Assembly: GCF_025717675.1 (NCBI RefSeq)
Contig: NZ_JAJIRT010000001.1
Span: forward strand, 620,001 to 684,000
DNA: 64,000 nucleotides
Reading direction: 5' to 3'
Source: Paucibacter sp. DJ2R-2
GTDB lineage: Bacteria; Pseudomonadota; Gammaproteobacteria; Burkholderiales; Burkholderiaceae_C
Shown: piece after piece, positions 41,408-50,929 of the stretch
Layout: every line of letters starts with the position of its first letter
How positions within the stretch are numbered: the first letter of the stretch is position 1
Notes under the pieces: model-generated
The model's input: the letters and a program-made list of their open reading frames with translations, nothing else
Databases searched by the model: none
Told to the model about the DNA's origin: nothing
Position numbers and translations under genes: made by a program

Positions 41408-43839
41408 GGGAATGCGCTGCTGCGCTGCTGCAGCCATTGCTCAAAATCGGCGGCGGACATGGGCGGGCCGATCAGCTCACCCTGAAGCTCATCGCAGCCC
41501 CAGTCGGCCAACAGGCGGCGCTGTGCCGGCGTGCGCACGCCCTCGGCGCTGACATGCAGGCCCAGGCCGCGCGCCATCTGGATGATGGCCCGGGTGATGG
41601 CCGCGGCACCGCCGTCTTCGGGCAGCTTGGCAACAAAGCTCTGGTCGATCTTGAGCTTGTCCAGGGGCAGCTGGGTCAGGTGAGCGAGCGAGGTGTAGCC
41701 GGTACCGAAGTCGTCGACCGACACGCCCAGGCCTAGGGCCCGCAGCGCCGTCAAGGTGGCCGGCGCACTGGCGATCTCATCCATCAGCATGCGCTCGGTC
41801 AACTCCAGCTCCAGACATTCGCCGGCAATGCCCACCTCGTCCAGCACCCGCGCCACCGCGGCACCAAAGCCCTCAAGGCGGAACTGCATGCGCGAGAGGT
41901 TGACGGCAATCGGCACCGCTGCCACGCCGCGCTCGCGCCAGTCGCGCGCCTGCAGGGCCGCCGCGCGCAGCACCCATTCGCCGAGCTTGAGCATCAGGCG
42001 GTGGCGTTCGGCCACGTCGATGAAGGCATCGGGGCCAAGCAAGCCGCGCGTGGGGTGGCGCCAGCGCAGCAAGGCCTCGGCACCAATCAGCGCCCCGCCC
42101 TGCTCGCCGCCCAAGGCGGCCACCTGGGGCTGGAAGAAGAGCTCGAACTCGCCGCGCTCCAGGCCTTGCGCGAGCTCGCTCTCCAGCACCAGGTCGGAGT
42201 AGGCATGGCGAGCCAGTTCGGCATCGAAGAACTGGTAGTTGGCACGCCCGTCGGCCTTGGCCTGGTACATGGCCATATCGGCATGCTGGATCAGCTCCTC
42301 GGGCCGGCCACCATGCTCGGGGAACATGGCCACGCCGATCGAGGGCGTGACGCACAAGCGGCAGCCATCGGCCAGCACCGGCACCTCGACCACGGCCAGC
42401 AGCGCCATCAGCACCACCATCACATCCTCGCGGCTGGCGATGTCGCGCAGCAGGATGACGAACTCGTCGCCGCCGAAGCGGGCCACCAGATCGGTGGAGC
42501 GCAGGCAGTCGGTGATGCGCTCGGCCACGGTGGTCAGCACCTTGTCGCCTTCGAGATGGCCGAGCGAATCGTTGACGCGCTTGAAGTTGTCCAGGTCGAT
42601 GAAAAGCAGGGCCAGGCGCCGCTCGCGGCTCTCGGCCAGTTGCAGGGCCGGGCCCAGCTGTTCCATGAAGGCCGCGCGGTTGAGCAAGCCGGTCAGGGCA
42701 TCGTGGTGGGCCAGATGCTGGATGCGGGCCTGGGCGGCCAGGCGGTCGCGGATGTCACGCACGATGGTCATGCGCAGCTGTTCGCCTTGCGACTCCAGCG
42801 TGCGCACGATCAGCTCGACCGGGATGCGCGAGCCGTCGCGGTGCAGCAGGGCCGACTCATAGCTGAGCTCGCGCCGCTCGGCCATCACGTGGGCGGCTTG
42901 CTCGCGCAAATCATCGACGACGAAATCCAGCGCCGCACGCCCCACCATCTCGTCCAGGCCATAGCCCAGCAGGCGGCACAGCGGCGGGTTGGCGTCGCTG
43001 ATCTGGCCCTGGCGGTGAAACAGAATGCCCTCGACCGAAGCCTGCATGAACTTCTGCAGCCGCGCCTCGGACTCGCGCGCGGCAATCTCGGCCACGCGGT
43101 GCCGGGTGATGTCATTGATCATCACGAAGCAGGCCTGGGCGGCAGCGCCATCGACCAGATGCGGGATCAGGCTGACCTCGACCCAGCGCCCATCCTCGCT
43201 ACGCGCCGGGTCGCTGCCAGGCAGATAACGCTCATAACTGACGGTCACCCGCTCGCGCAGCAGGCGATCCACCTGAGGCTGGATCAGCAGCCGGGCGTCG
43301 GCCCCGATCACCTCGCTGAAGCTGCGGCCAAGAATGCTCTGCTCGTCCAGACCGAAGGCCTGGGCGTACTGGCGGTTGGCGAAATGGCAGCGGAAGGTCT
43401 GGGCGTCGTAGAAAGCCAGCAGGGCCGGCACGTTGTCGGCCAGCAAGCGCATCTGGCTGGCTTGCAAGGCCAGGGCCTGGGACTGGGCTTGTGCCGCCTG
43501 CTCCTGGCGGCGCTGGGCCGAGACATCGTGCCAGAGGCAAGCGAAGGCCTGGCGGGCGCTCAGCCAGCGGGCCCGGCAGGTCAGGTCGGGCAATCTGCCA
43601 TGGCCGGGCAAGAGCAGTTCGAAATCCTGCGCACGACCCAGGAGCTGGCTCAGTTGCTCTCGCTCGGCCGCAGCAAAGGCCTGCAGCCAAGTCGCCTCCA
43701 AGGCAAAGGCTGGATGGAGGGCATGCCAGGCGGCATTGGCCTGCAAAAGCTGGGCCTGGGGCCCGATCAGGCTGGCAGCACAGGGCAGCTCGTCCCAGCC
43801 CAGCTCGGCAGGCTGAGGCGGCAGGGTCGCGTCGTTCAT
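41404..43839 (-). CDS. PAS-GGDEF-EAL cyclic di-GMP signalling protein
   Basis: 811 aa, cytosolic, no transmembrane helix. PAS-like regions at about 15-110, 125-250 and 262-380, GGDEF domain (GGDEF 456-460, preceded by I-site RSTD) and EAL domain (Glu588-Ala-Leu; VNLSRMQF, LELTERML, VDDFGTGYTSL, KIDQSFV). Both domains have core catalytic motifs, but the late EAL signature AEGVET reads AEGVRT and QGY reads QGE, which could weaken or change phosphodiesterase activity. It is followed by the MidA-type gene (4-bp overlap), and its 5' end overlaps the uracil-glycosylase-like gene by 4 bp. Confidence 0.93.
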   Translation of the reverse strand: MNDATLPPQPAELGWDELPCAASLIGPQAQLLQANAAWHALHPAFALEATWLQAFAAAEREQLSQLLGRAQDFELLLPGHGRLPDLTCRARWLSARQAFACLWHDVSAQRRQEQAAQAQSQALALQASQMRLLADNVPALLAFYDAQTFRCHFANRQYAQAFGLDEQSILGRSFSEVIGADARLLIQPQVDRLLRERVTVSYERYLPGSDPARSEDGRWVEVSLIPHLVDGAAAQACFVMINDITRHRVAEIAARESEARLQKFMQASVEGILFHRQGQISDANPPLCRLLGYGLDEMVGRAALDFVVDDLREQAAHVMAERRELSYESALLHRDGSRIPVELIVRTLESQGEQLRMTIVRDIRDRLAAQARIQHLAHHDALTGLLNRAAFMEQLGPALQLAESRERRLALLFIDLDNFKRVNDSLGHLEGDKVLTTVAERITDCLRSTDLVARFGGDEFVILLRDIASREDVMVVLMALLAVVEVPVLADGCRLCVTPSIGVAMFPEHGGRPEELIQHADMAMYQAKADGRANYQFFDAELARHAYSDLVLESELAQGLERGEFELFFQPQVAALGGEQGGALIGAEALLRWRHPTRGLLGPDAFIDVAERHRLMLKLGEWVLRAAALQARDWRERGVAAVPIAVNLSRMQFRLEGFGAAVARVLDEVGIAGECLELELTERMLMDEIASAPATLTALRALGLGVSVDDFGTGYTSLAHLTQLPLDKLKIDQSFVAKLPEDGGAAAITRAIIQMARGLGLHVSAEGVRTPAQRRLLADWGCDELQGELIGPPMSAADFEQWLQQRSSAFP

Positions 43840-44714
43840 GAGCCGGCCTTGATCGACTCCAGCGCCAGACAGAGGTCGGCCCAGGCGCCGGCCTTGTCGG
43901 CCGGGCTGCGCAGCAGGTAGTCCAGGCCATAGCTGACCACCACCGGAATGCCCTGGTGGCGATGGACGCGGCCACGCAGACGACCCAGAGGCTCATCGCT
44001 GCCCAGCAAGGCCTGGGCCGAGGCCCGACCCAGGGCGACGATCACACGCGGCTGCAACAAGGCCACCTGGCGCGCCAGGATGGGGCGGCATTGCTGCAAT
44101 TCCTCCGGCCCCGGTGCGCGGCCGGCCGCCGGCCGGCATTTCAGCGGCAGGCTGATATAGGCCTGACGGGCTCGCTCGACCGGCGCCGCCGCGGCGCGGC
44201 CCAAGGCCGGCGCCGGGTCCAGCTTGAGAGCTCGCAGCATATTGGCCAGCAAGGCCGCAGCCTCGCCACCAAAAGCTTGGGCGGGGTCTTCGCCTTCGCC
44301 CGACGGGTCGGCCACGATCAGCCAATCGGCCGCCTCCTCGCCGGCGCCGAACACATGGCCGCGCCGGCCCTGGCACAGGCGGCAAGCCTGGCACTCGGCG
44401 GCTTCGTAGCGCAACTCGGTCCAGTCGAAGCCGGCCAGGGCTTGCTCGCGGGCGCCGGCAGGCAGAGCCGGGCGCGGTGCGGCGGCGGGCACGGGCGCTG
44501 ATGGCGGCTTGGGCACAAGAGGCGCGGCTGCGCTGGCAGCGGACCGCATGGCGGGGGCGGGTTGGGGTTGGACGGGCCTTGGCACCACGGCTTCAGCCAC
44601 GGCCACATCGGCCTCGACCAGCTCTTGCGACTCAAGCTCAGCAGCCCGGGCACGCGGCCAGACCCGCAGGCCTATGGCCGCGAGCATGGCGGTCTGGCGT
44701 GCATCCCAGCTCAT
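43836..44714 (-). CDS. Uracil-DNA glycosylase family 4/5-like protein with altered catalytic motif
   Basis: 292 aa. The iron-sulfur ligands of family 4/5 glycosylases are kept: Cys108, Cys111, Cys193 (KCRP) and Cys209. Motif 1 reads VADPSGEGEDPAQAFGG, a variant of GEAPGxxED. Motif 2, normally a His-Pro element (as in YHPAYLL), reads YGLDYLL at 262-268, so the His is absent. Residues 40-90 are a Pro/Ala linker. The protein may be catalytically impaired or act as a DNA-binding partner. It is coupled by 4-bp overlaps to rimI upstream and the GGDEF-EAL gene downstream; tsaB-rimI-glycosylase is a conserved order. Confidence 0.85.
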   Translation of the reverse strand: MSWDARQTAMLAAIGLRVWPRARAAELESQELVEADVAVAEAVVPRPVQPQPAPAMRSAASAAAPLVPKPPSAPVPAAAPRPALPAGAREQALAGFDWTELRYEAAECQACRLCQGRRGHVFGAGEEAADWLIVADPSGEGEDPAQAFGGEAAALLANMLRALKLDPAPALGRAAAAPVERARQAYISLPLKCRPAAGRAPGPEELQQCRPILARQVALLQPRVIVALGRASAQALLGSDEPLGRLRGRVHRHQGIPVVVSYGLDYLLRSPADKAGAWADLCLALESIKAGS

Positions 44715-45214
44715 GGCTGCTGCGCCTCCAGCACATCGAGGCTCATCAACACGGCATCCTCGCGCGCGCCCTGCAAGACCGGGTAATAGGCCGGGCGCAA
44801 GCCCACCTCACGAAAGCCGTATTGCAGGTAGACCTCGCGGGCGCGCTGGTTGCTGACGCGCACTTCCAGCCAGAGCTGCGGGCATTTGCGCTCACGGCAG
44901 AGCTGGGCCAGCGCCGCCAACATGCGGCGCGCCAGGCCGCGGCCCTGACAGACCGGGTCGACCGCGATATTGAGCAGATGGACCTCGCCAAAGCCCTGCA
45001 TAGCCAAGCAATAGCCGAGTACGGCACCGTCGGCCGCCTGCAGCACGAGGGCGCTGTAGCCAGCAGCCAAGGAATCAATGAAGTTACCCTCGGTCCAGGG
45101 CAGTTCGTAGGCCAGACGCTCGATGGCCAGCACGGCCGGCACATCGCTGCTGCGCATGGCGCGCAGCTGGGCCTCGGGCACGAGTTCGCGCTGGTCCTGC
45201 GGGCAGGCGCTCAT
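44711..45214 (-). CDS. rimI: Ribosomal protein S18-alanine N-acetyltransferase
   Basis: 167 aa GNAT enzyme acetylating the N-terminus of S18. The acetyl-CoA site (VDPVCQGRGLARRML, in the Q/RxxGxG/A pattern), LAIERLAYELPWTEGNF and the C-terminal NQRAREVYLQYGFREVGLRPAYY are typical. It overlaps tsaB (4 bp) and the glycosylase-like gene (4 bp). The N-terminal 18 residues extend beyond E. coli RimI. Confidence 0.94.
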   Translation of the reverse strand: MSACPQDQRELVPEAQLRAMRSSDVPAVLAIERLAYELPWTEGNFIDSLAAGYSALVLQAADGAVLGYCLAMQGFGEVHLLNIAVDPVCQGRGLARRMLAALAQLCRERKCPQLWLEVRVSNQRAREVYLQYGFREVGLRPAYYPVLQGAREDAVLMSLDVLEAQQP

Positions 45215-45942
45215 GCGGCGCTCCCGGCCGCGGCTTTGGCGGCCATGCGTTCGGCCGTGGTTTGGGCCACCTTGTCGCGCACATAGACCGGCATGGCTTC
45301 GGCGGCATCAAGCAGCTCGCCGCGTGCAAAGGCTTGGGCCGCCAGCGACGCCAAGGCCTGCGCGCGCGACTGGCAGCGCGGCCATTGGCGCACGCCTTCC
45401 AAGGCCGGCGCCAGGGCTTCAGCAAAGACCTGCAAAGCCGAGCCGGCCACGGCCTCGGGCCGCTCCCAATGCGCCAGCAGGCTGGCCGGGGCATACAGCG
45501 CCGGCGCCTGCCGAACCCGCCATTGCTGGCCATCCCAGCGCAAGGCGGCGGCATAGATTTCATTCATGCGGGCGTCCATGGCCACCCAGATCTCGCCAAG
45601 CAAAGGCTGCCCCTCGGCCTCGGCCTGCTGGCGCGCATCCTCGGCCACCAGTTCCAGGCTGCACAGAGACAGCACCGGCTTGCCCAGCGCAAAGGCCAGG
45701 CCTTGGACCACGGCACAGGCCGCGCGCAAGCCGGTGAAAGCACCCGGGCCGCGGCCAAAGCCGATGGCGTCAACATCAGCCAAACGCAGGCCCGCCGAAG
45801 CCAGCAAGGCCTGGGCTTCCGGCACCAGGCGAGCCGAGGCCTGCGGGCCTCCTTCGGCCTCGAAAACCCAGCGGCCCGCCGGGCTGCTGAGGGCCAGGGC
45901 CATGGTTTCGGTGGAACTGTCTAAGGCCAACAACACGGTCAT
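45211..45942 (-). CDS. tsaB: tRNA threonylcarbamoyladenosine synthesis protein TsaB
   Basis: 243 aa member of the ASKHA fold that supports TsaD in t6A37 formation. The N-terminus MTVLLALDSSTETMALAL and FGRGPGAFTGLRAACAVVQGLAFA are diagnostic. ATG 45942 is set by this N-terminus; an extension to 46002 is not conserved. It starts the tsaB-rimI-glycosylase run. Threonylcarbamoyl-AMP synthase, which makes the precursor, is encoded at 47114 on the same strand. Confidence 0.94.
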   Translation of the reverse strand: MTVLLALDSSTETMALALSSPAGRWVFEAEGGPQASARLVPEAQALLASAGLRLADVDAIGFGRGPGAFTGLRAACAVVQGLAFALGKPVLSLCSLELVAEDARQQAEAEGQPLLGEIWVAMDARMNEIYAAALRWDGQQWRVRQAPALYAPASLLAHWERPEAVAGSALQVFAEALAPALEGVRQWPRCQSRAQALASLAAQAFARGELLDAAEAMPVYVRDKVAQTTAERMAAKAAAGSAA

Positions 45943-45994
45943 GGCGGAAGTGTAGCTGCGGGGTTCGGGAGCAAAGCCAGCCAGAGGCGCGCGC

Positions 45995-46029
45995 AAAAAC
46001 AAACGCCGGGGCGCTTGCGCGGCCCGGCG
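45995..46029 (-). terminator. Intrinsic terminator after the SGNH-like gene
   Basis: On the minus strand CGCCGGG (46029-46023) pairs with CCCGGCG (46010-46004), inner GCGC pairs add stability, and a T-rich run (TTTGTTTTTG) follows. It separates the SGNH-like gene from tsaB. Confidence 0.75.
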
Positions 46030-46057
46030 AGTGCGACAACGCAGCTTCGGCTGCCGA

Positions 46058-47047
46058 TCAGAAGGGGTTGTTGCGCGCCCGGGTCAGCGCCAGGGAGCCC
46101 AACCGTTGCTGGCCGGCCGGGCCGAGCTGGGTGTCGCTGGCCCACAGCCAGGTGTCGGCCGAGGCGTCGGTGACCAGAGTCTTGGGCGTGCACTCGGTGA
46201 TGGCCACGGTGCTCTGGCAGGACGCAGCCACCACATTGGCAAAACCGAAACCGCCAGGGTATTTGACGATGGTCTGGATGCCGCCGCTGCGGTCATCGTT
46301 GGTCATGACCAGGCCGATCAAACGGCCGTCGTTGACCAGATTGAGCGTCATTTCCAGGTTCAGCTCGCTGGTCAGCTCCGACAGGAACTTGGCGCGGTCC
46401 AGGGTGCCTGGCTTGGCCGCTGCTTCTTTGATGGCAAAGGGCGTCAAGCCCATATCAGGCACCTGGACCACGACGATGCGGCCGTTGGCCAGGCCGATGC
46501 GGTTCACCTGCTGCGCCAGCAGCTTGCCGCGCGCACGCGCTTCGGCCAGCAGGCTGTCGCGGCTCTGCGCTGGGTACTGGGCATAGAGCTCCAGCACGTC
46601 ATTGCTGCCCACCATCAAGGTGACCAGATCCTTGGGACCAAAACCGCCATTGGTGAACTGGGCGTCGATGCGGGCGCGCACGTCGGCGACCTTTGCGCCG
46701 GGGGCCGCATACATCAGGGCCGTCGGGTTGGCGATATTGGTCGGGTTGCATTCCTTGAAGACCATGCCGAAGTTGGCGGCAACGATCTGCACCCAGTTCG
46801 GGTTGCTCGCGCAGGCCAGCAGGCCGGTGGTGGCATCGAGCGCGTTGACGCTGTACTTCTTGCCGGCGGCGGTGATGACGCTGGTCTCATCGCCCAAAGC
46901 CATGATGCGGGTTGGGGCGAAAGGCTCGATCTGCTGGGTACCGCCCCCGCAGCCCGACAGCACAGCCACGGCGGCCAGGGCCAGCGTCGCCATCCAGGCG
47001 CGACCTTGGCGAACGTCGCGACCTGCGCCCGTTTTGCAACTCTTCAT
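46058..47047 (-). CDS. SGNH/GDSL-like lipoprotein
   Basis: 329 aa. Signal sequence with lipobox AVLSGC (Cys33), so probably a lipoprotein. The fold resembles SGNH hydrolases: block I IMALGDETS, block III VTLMVGSNDVLELY and a C-terminal block WLWASDTQLGPAGQQRLG. In block I the usual nucleophile Ser of GDS is Glu (GDET), and the final DxxH reads DTQL, so hydrolase activity is doubtful or uses other residues. It lies between tsaC and tsaB with its own terminator. No specific role can be named. Confidence 0.78.
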   Translation of the reverse strand: MKSCKTGAGRDVRQGRAWMATLALAAVAVLSGCGGGTQQIEPFAPTRIMALGDETSVITAAGKKYSVNALDATTGLLACASNPNWVQIVAANFGMVFKECNPTNIANPTALMYAAPGAKVADVRARIDAQFTNGGFGPKDLVTLMVGSNDVLELYAQYPAQSRDSLLAEARARGKLLAQQVNRIGLANGRIVVVQVPDMGLTPFAIKEAAAKPGTLDRAKFLSELTSELNLEMTLNLVNDGRLIGLVMTNDDRSGGIQTIVKYPGGFGFANVVAASCQSTVAITECTPKTLVTDASADTWLWASDTQLGPAGQQRLGSLALTRARNNPF

Positions 47048-47113
47048 GAACACTCCAAGCAAAGAAACTCTCAAGGGTCGTGCTGGCCTTCTGCCAAACA
47101 CCGACCACAAACC

Positions 47114-48124
47114 TCAAGGTCCGACAAAGGCAGCGGCGGCACGGCTCAGGCGATCCCTGACCCCGTCCCAGGCGCTGCCCGCAGGCGGCAACTCAATCCA
47201 GATTTCGCTCGCACCGGCGGCATCCAACTCCCGCAGCACCGCAAACAACTCATGCGCAGCCGCCCGGGCCTGCTCCGGCATGCGTCGGGCCAGCAAGCCG
47301 GCCGGCACCTCGACCGACCGCGAATATACCGCCAGCCCCCCGACGGGGCGCTCTTGGACCGTGCTTTCGGCCAGGGCCAGACGCAGGGCTTCGGCGGCGT
47401 ACAGGCGCACGACCGCCCGGGGCGCGTAATGCGCGACCAGGGTGCCCGAGGCGCGCGGCGCTTGCGCGTCCGGTGCCCGCAAAGGCTCACCGGCCGCGGC
47501 TTCGATCTCGTCCGGAGTCAGCACGCCGGGGCGCAGCAGCACCGGATGGGCGCGGCTGCAGTCGACAATGCTCGATTCGATGCCGACCTCGCAGTCGCCG
47601 CCGTCCAGCACCCACAGGCCGGGCTCGAATTCATCGACCACATGGCGGGCCTGGGTCGGGCTGACCCGGCCGAAACGGTTGGCGCTGGGGGCGGCCACAC
47701 CGGCCACGCCCAGGGCGCGGGCGGCGATCAGCAGCTCGCGCGCCACCGGGTGGGCCGGGCAACGCAGGCCGATGGTGTCCTGCCCGCCGGCTGCGGCCGC
47801 GCCCACGCCGGGCTTGCGCGGCACGATCACGGTCAAGGGACCGGGCCAGAAGGCCGCCATCAAGCGCCGCGCCACCGCGGGCAGTTCGGCCGCAAACAAT
47901 TCAGCATCGGCCGCATCGGCGACGTGGACGATCAGGGGATGGTCAGCCGGCCGGCCCTTGGCCGCAAAGATCTTGGCCACGGCCGCGTCGTCGTCGGCAC
48001 GCGCACCGAGGCCGTACACCGTCTCGGTCGGCAGCGCCAGCAACTCGCCCGCAGCCAAGCGGGCGGCTGCGGCGGCGATGGCATCGGGCTGGCGGGCGTC
48101 GAGCAACATGGCGGTGTCGCTCAC
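47114..48124 (-). CDS. tsaC: L-threonylcarbamoyladenylate synthase (Sua5 type)
   Basis: Makes threonylcarbamoyl-AMP for t6A. About 336 aa: YrdC-like catalytic domain ([57 protein letters not shown]) plus a C-terminal Sua5 domain (about 220-336), the long form. The start is uncertain: GTG 48124, whose first bases overlap the purK stop (GTGA), or ATG 48109 (MLLDARQP). An AGGA before the GTG favours the former slightly. Third gene of purE-purK-tsaC. Confidence 0.93.
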   Translation of the reverse strand: MSDTAMLLDARQPDAIAAAAARLAAGELLALPTETVYGLGARADDDAAVAKIFAAKGRPADHPLIVHVADAADAELFAAELPAVARRLMAAFWPGPLTVIVPRKPGVGAAAAGGQDTIGLRCPAHPVARELLIAARALGVAGVAAPSANRFGRVSPTQARHVVDEFEPGLWVLDGGDCEVGIESSIVDCSRAHPVLLRPGVLTPDEIEAAAGEPLRAPDAQAPRASGTLVAHYAPRAVVRLYAAEALRLALAESTVQERPVGGLAVYSRSVEVPAGLLARRMPEQARAAAHELFAVLRELDAAGASEIWIELPPAGSAWDGVRDRLSRAAAAFVGP

Positions 48125-49299
48125 CAGTCCTGGGGCAAGCCCAGCAGGCCCGCGGCTTCGCGCGCCAGGCGCTCCGCCTCGGCCGCGGTGGCGGCCGTGA
48201 TGTTGAGGTGGCCCATCTTGCGGCCAGGGCGTGCGCTGGTCTTGCCGTACAGATGAAGATGGGTGCCAGGCAAGGCCAACACGGCATCCCAAGCCGGCGT
48301 GCGTTCGGCGCCCGAAGCGTCAAACCACAAGTCGCCCAGCAAATTGAGCATCACGGTCGGCGAATGCAGGCGCGGCGTGCGCAGCGGCAGGCGGGCCATG
48401 GCACGGACCTGGAGATCGAACTGCGAGACATCGCAGGCGTTCATCGTGTAGTGGCCCGAGTTGTGCGGGCGCGGCGCCATCTCGTTGACGACCAGGGAGC
48501 CGTCTTGCAGCACAAAAAACTCAACGCAGAGCACGCCGACATAGCCCATCTCGGTGGCAATGCGGGCGGCCGAGGCCAGGGCCTGCTGCTGCAAGGCCTC
48601 GCTGACCGAGGGCGCCGGCACTTGCGTGATGGCCAGGATGCCGTCGCGGTGCAGGTTCTGCTGCACCGGGAACTGCACCACCGTGCCATCGGCGCCGCGG
48701 GCGCTCAGCACCGAAAGCTCGAGCGCCAGCGGCAGCATCTGCTCCAGCACGCAGGGCATCTGTTTGAGCTCGTCCCAGCCGGCTTGCAGCTCGGCGCGGT
48801 TGCGCACGCGGATCTGGCCCTTGCCGTCGTAACCCATGCGGCTGGTCTTGAGGATGCCGGGCAGCAGGCTGTCAGCCACCGCGGCCAGATCAGCCGCGCT
48901 CTCGATCACCGCATAAGGCGCGCAGGCGACGCCGCTGGCACCGAAATGCGCTTTCTCGGCGGCGCGGTCCTGGCAATAAGCCACGGATGCACCAGCCGGC
49001 GCGACGAAGCGCCGCGCGGCCAGTTGCTCCAGGGCCTGGGCTGGCACGTTCTCAAATTCGGTGGTGATGGCATCGGCCACTTCGGCCAAGCGCGTCAGAC
49101 CGGCCTCGTCGAGATAGCCGGCACGGATGTGCTCATGGGCCACCTGACCGGCCGGGCTGTCGGCGTCCGGGTCCAAGACCACGGTGCGATAACCGAGGCT
49201 TTGCGCGGCATGAACAAACATGCGGCCCAGCTGGCCGCCGCCCATCACGCCCAGCGTGGCTTCTCCGGGCAACAAAGGTTTCAGAGCGGCCGCCGACAT
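48121..49299 (-). CDS. purK: N5-carboxyaminoimidazole ribonucleotide synthase
   Basis: 392 aa ATP-grasp enzyme carboxylating AIR in purine synthesis. [16 protein letters not shown] at the N-terminus, [27 protein letters not shown] and [17 protein letters not shown] are characteristic. ATG 49299 shares a base with the purE stop (TGATG), and its end overlaps the tsaC start, so purE-purK-tsaC are tightly coupled. Confidence 0.97.
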   Translation of the reverse strand: MSAAALKPLLPGEATLGVMGGGQLGRMFVHAAQSLGYRTVVLDPDADSPAGQVAHEHIRAGYLDEAGLTRLAEVADAITTEFENVPAQALEQLAARRFVAPAGASVAYCQDRAAEKAHFGASGVACAPYAVIESAADLAAVADSLLPGILKTSRMGYDGKGQIRVRNRAELQAGWDELKQMPCVLEQMLPLALELSVLSARGADGTVVQFPVQQNLHRDGILAITQVPAPSVSEALQQQALASAARIATEMGYVGVLCVEFFVLQDGSLVVNEMAPRPHNSGHYTMNACDVSQFDLQVRAMARLPLRTPRLHSPTVMLNLLGDLWFDASGAERTPAWDAVLALPGTHLHLYGKTSARPGRKMGHLNITAATAAEAERLAREAAGLLGLPQDW

Positions 49300-49826
49300 C
49301 AGACCAGGTCCTTGCTCATGGCCCGTGCGACTTCGGTCTGACGGGCGCGGAAGGCGTCCAGCTGGGCGCGCAGGGCCGGGTTGTGGTTGGCGAGCATGGC
49401 CACGGCGAACAGAGCGGCATTGCCGGCACCGGCCGTGCCGATGGCGAAGGTGGCGACCGGGATGCCCTTGGGCATCTGGACGATGGAATGCAGGGAATCG
49501 ACGCCTTGCAGATGGCGGCTGGCCACGGGCACGCCGAGCACCGGCAGGGGCGTCTTGGCGGCCAGCATGCCCGGCAAATGAGCAGCGCCGCCGGCACCGG
49601 CAATGATGGCTTGCAGGCCGCGGCCCGCCGCGCTCTCGGCATAGGCGAACATATCGTCCGGCATGCGGTGCGCCGACACGACCTTGGCCTCGAAGGCAAT
49701 GCCGAACTCGGCGAGAATGTCAGCAGCGTGCTTCATGGTGTCCCAGTCGCTGCTGGAACCCATCACCACGCCAACCAGGGGTGCTGCGCTCGTTGACGGT
49801 TGATGATGCTGCACGACTCGCTCCAT
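49299..49826 (-). CDS. purE: N5-carboxyaminoimidazole ribonucleotide mutase
   Basis: 175 aa, class I Pur[37 protein letters not shown] (with catalytic His of SAHR), [27 protein letters not shown] and [17 protein letters not shown] cover the whole family pattern. ATG 49826 (MERVVQHHQ) was chosen; an upstream in-frame extension is not similar to PurE. Divergent from cnoX over 116 bp. Confidence 0.96.
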   Translation of the reverse strand: MERVVQHHQPSTSAAPLVGVVMGSSSDWDTMKHAADILAEFGIAFEAKVVSAHRMPDDMFAYAESAAGRGLQAIIAGAGGAAHLPGMLAAKTPLPVLGVPVASRHLQGVDSLHSIVQMPKGIPVATFAIGTAGAGNAALFAVAMLANHNPALRAQLDAFRARQTEVARAMSKDLV

Positions 49827-49942
49827 GGCTTGGGAAACCTTGAATTGTAGGCGGCCGGCGCCATCTGGCAGCTGGCTCCTGGCTTTGCAGGCCCGCCCCA
49901 CCCCGCGCAATTGCAGCGCATCATCGACACCGACACTCGACC

Positions 49943-50896
49943 ATGATCGACATCAACCTACAGAATTTTGAAGCCGAACTGATCCAGGGTTCGATGCAAC
50001 AGCCGGTCCTGCTGGACATCTGGGCGCCCTGGTGCGGCCCCTGCAAGACCCTGGGCCCGGTGCTGGAAAAGCTCGAAGTGGCCTATGCCGGCCGCTTCAA
50101 ACTGGCCAAGCTGAACAGCGACGAGGTGCCCGAGATCGCCAGCCAGCTGAGCCAGATGTTCGGCGTGCGCAGCATTCCCTTTTGCGTGATGTTCGCCGGC
50201 GGCCAGCCGGTGGACGGCTTCGTCGGCGCGGTTCCCGAGGCCCAAATCCGCGAATTCCTGGACAAGCATGTGCCCAGCGGCGAGATGCTGGAAGCCCAGG
50301 AAGAAGTGGCCGAGGCCGAGGAATTGATGGCCGAGGGCGATCTGGAATCGGCCCTGGTCAAGCTGCAGGCGGCGGTCGAGACCGACCCGGCCAATGAGCA
50401 GGCGCGCTTCGACTATGTGCGTGCATTGCTGGAACTCGGCTTGCTGGCCGATGCGCAAGCGGCATTTGCCCCGGTGGCGGCCCGCGCGGCGGACACCATC
50501 ACCCCGCATGCCCGCTTCGCCGCCCTGGGCCTATGGCTGCAAGCCTGCGAGCGCAGCGCTGCCGGCCTCGACGTGACCGCCCTGCAAGCGGCCATCGCCA
50601 GCAACAAGCGTGACTTTGAATCCCGCTACGCCCTGGCCCAGGGCATGCTGGCAAACCAGAGCTTCACCGAAGCCATGGACGAGTTGCTCGAAATCATCAT
50701 GCGCGACAAGAGCTGGAATGGCGAGCTGGCGCGCAAGACTTATGTGGCCATCCTGGAACTGCTGAGCAAGCCGGCCCCCAAGCCTGCGGCCCATGAAACC
50801 AAGAGCACCCTGGAACTGGCCGGCCGCGCCGTCGTGCCGCCCAGCGACCCGCTGCTGGACCAATACCGCCGCAAGCTCAGCATGGCCTTGTTCTGA
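49943..50896 (+). CDS. cnoX: CnoX (YbbN) thioredoxin-like chaperone
   Basis: 317 aa: a thioredoxin domain (1-110) followed by TPR-type helices. Active-site WCGPC (Cys31, Cys34) keeps both cysteines, unlike E. coli CnoX which lacks the CxxC pair, so redox activity is possible. [26 protein letters not shown] is typical. The family protects proteins from oxidative damage and hands clients to GroEL. It is convergent with the TPR-like gene (33 bp apart) and divergent from purE. Confidence 0.92.
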   Translation: MIDINLQNFEAELIQGSMQQPVLLDIWAPWCGPCKTLGPVLEKLEVAYAGRFKLAKLNSDEVPEIASQLSQMFGVRSIPFCVMFAGGQPVDGFVGAVPEAQIREFLDKHVPSGEMLEAQEEVAEAEELMAEGDLESALVKLQAAVETDPANEQARFDYVRALLELGLLADAQAAFAPVAARAADTITPHARFAALGLWLQACERSAAGLDVTALQAAIASNKRDFESRYALAQGMLANQSFTEAMDELLEIIMRDKSWNGELARKTYVAILELLSKPAPKPAAHETKSTLELAGRAVVPPSDPLLDQYRRKLSMALF

Positions 50897-50929
50897 GGCC
50901 GGCGGCGCGGCCGCCAGCCCCTTAGCCCA

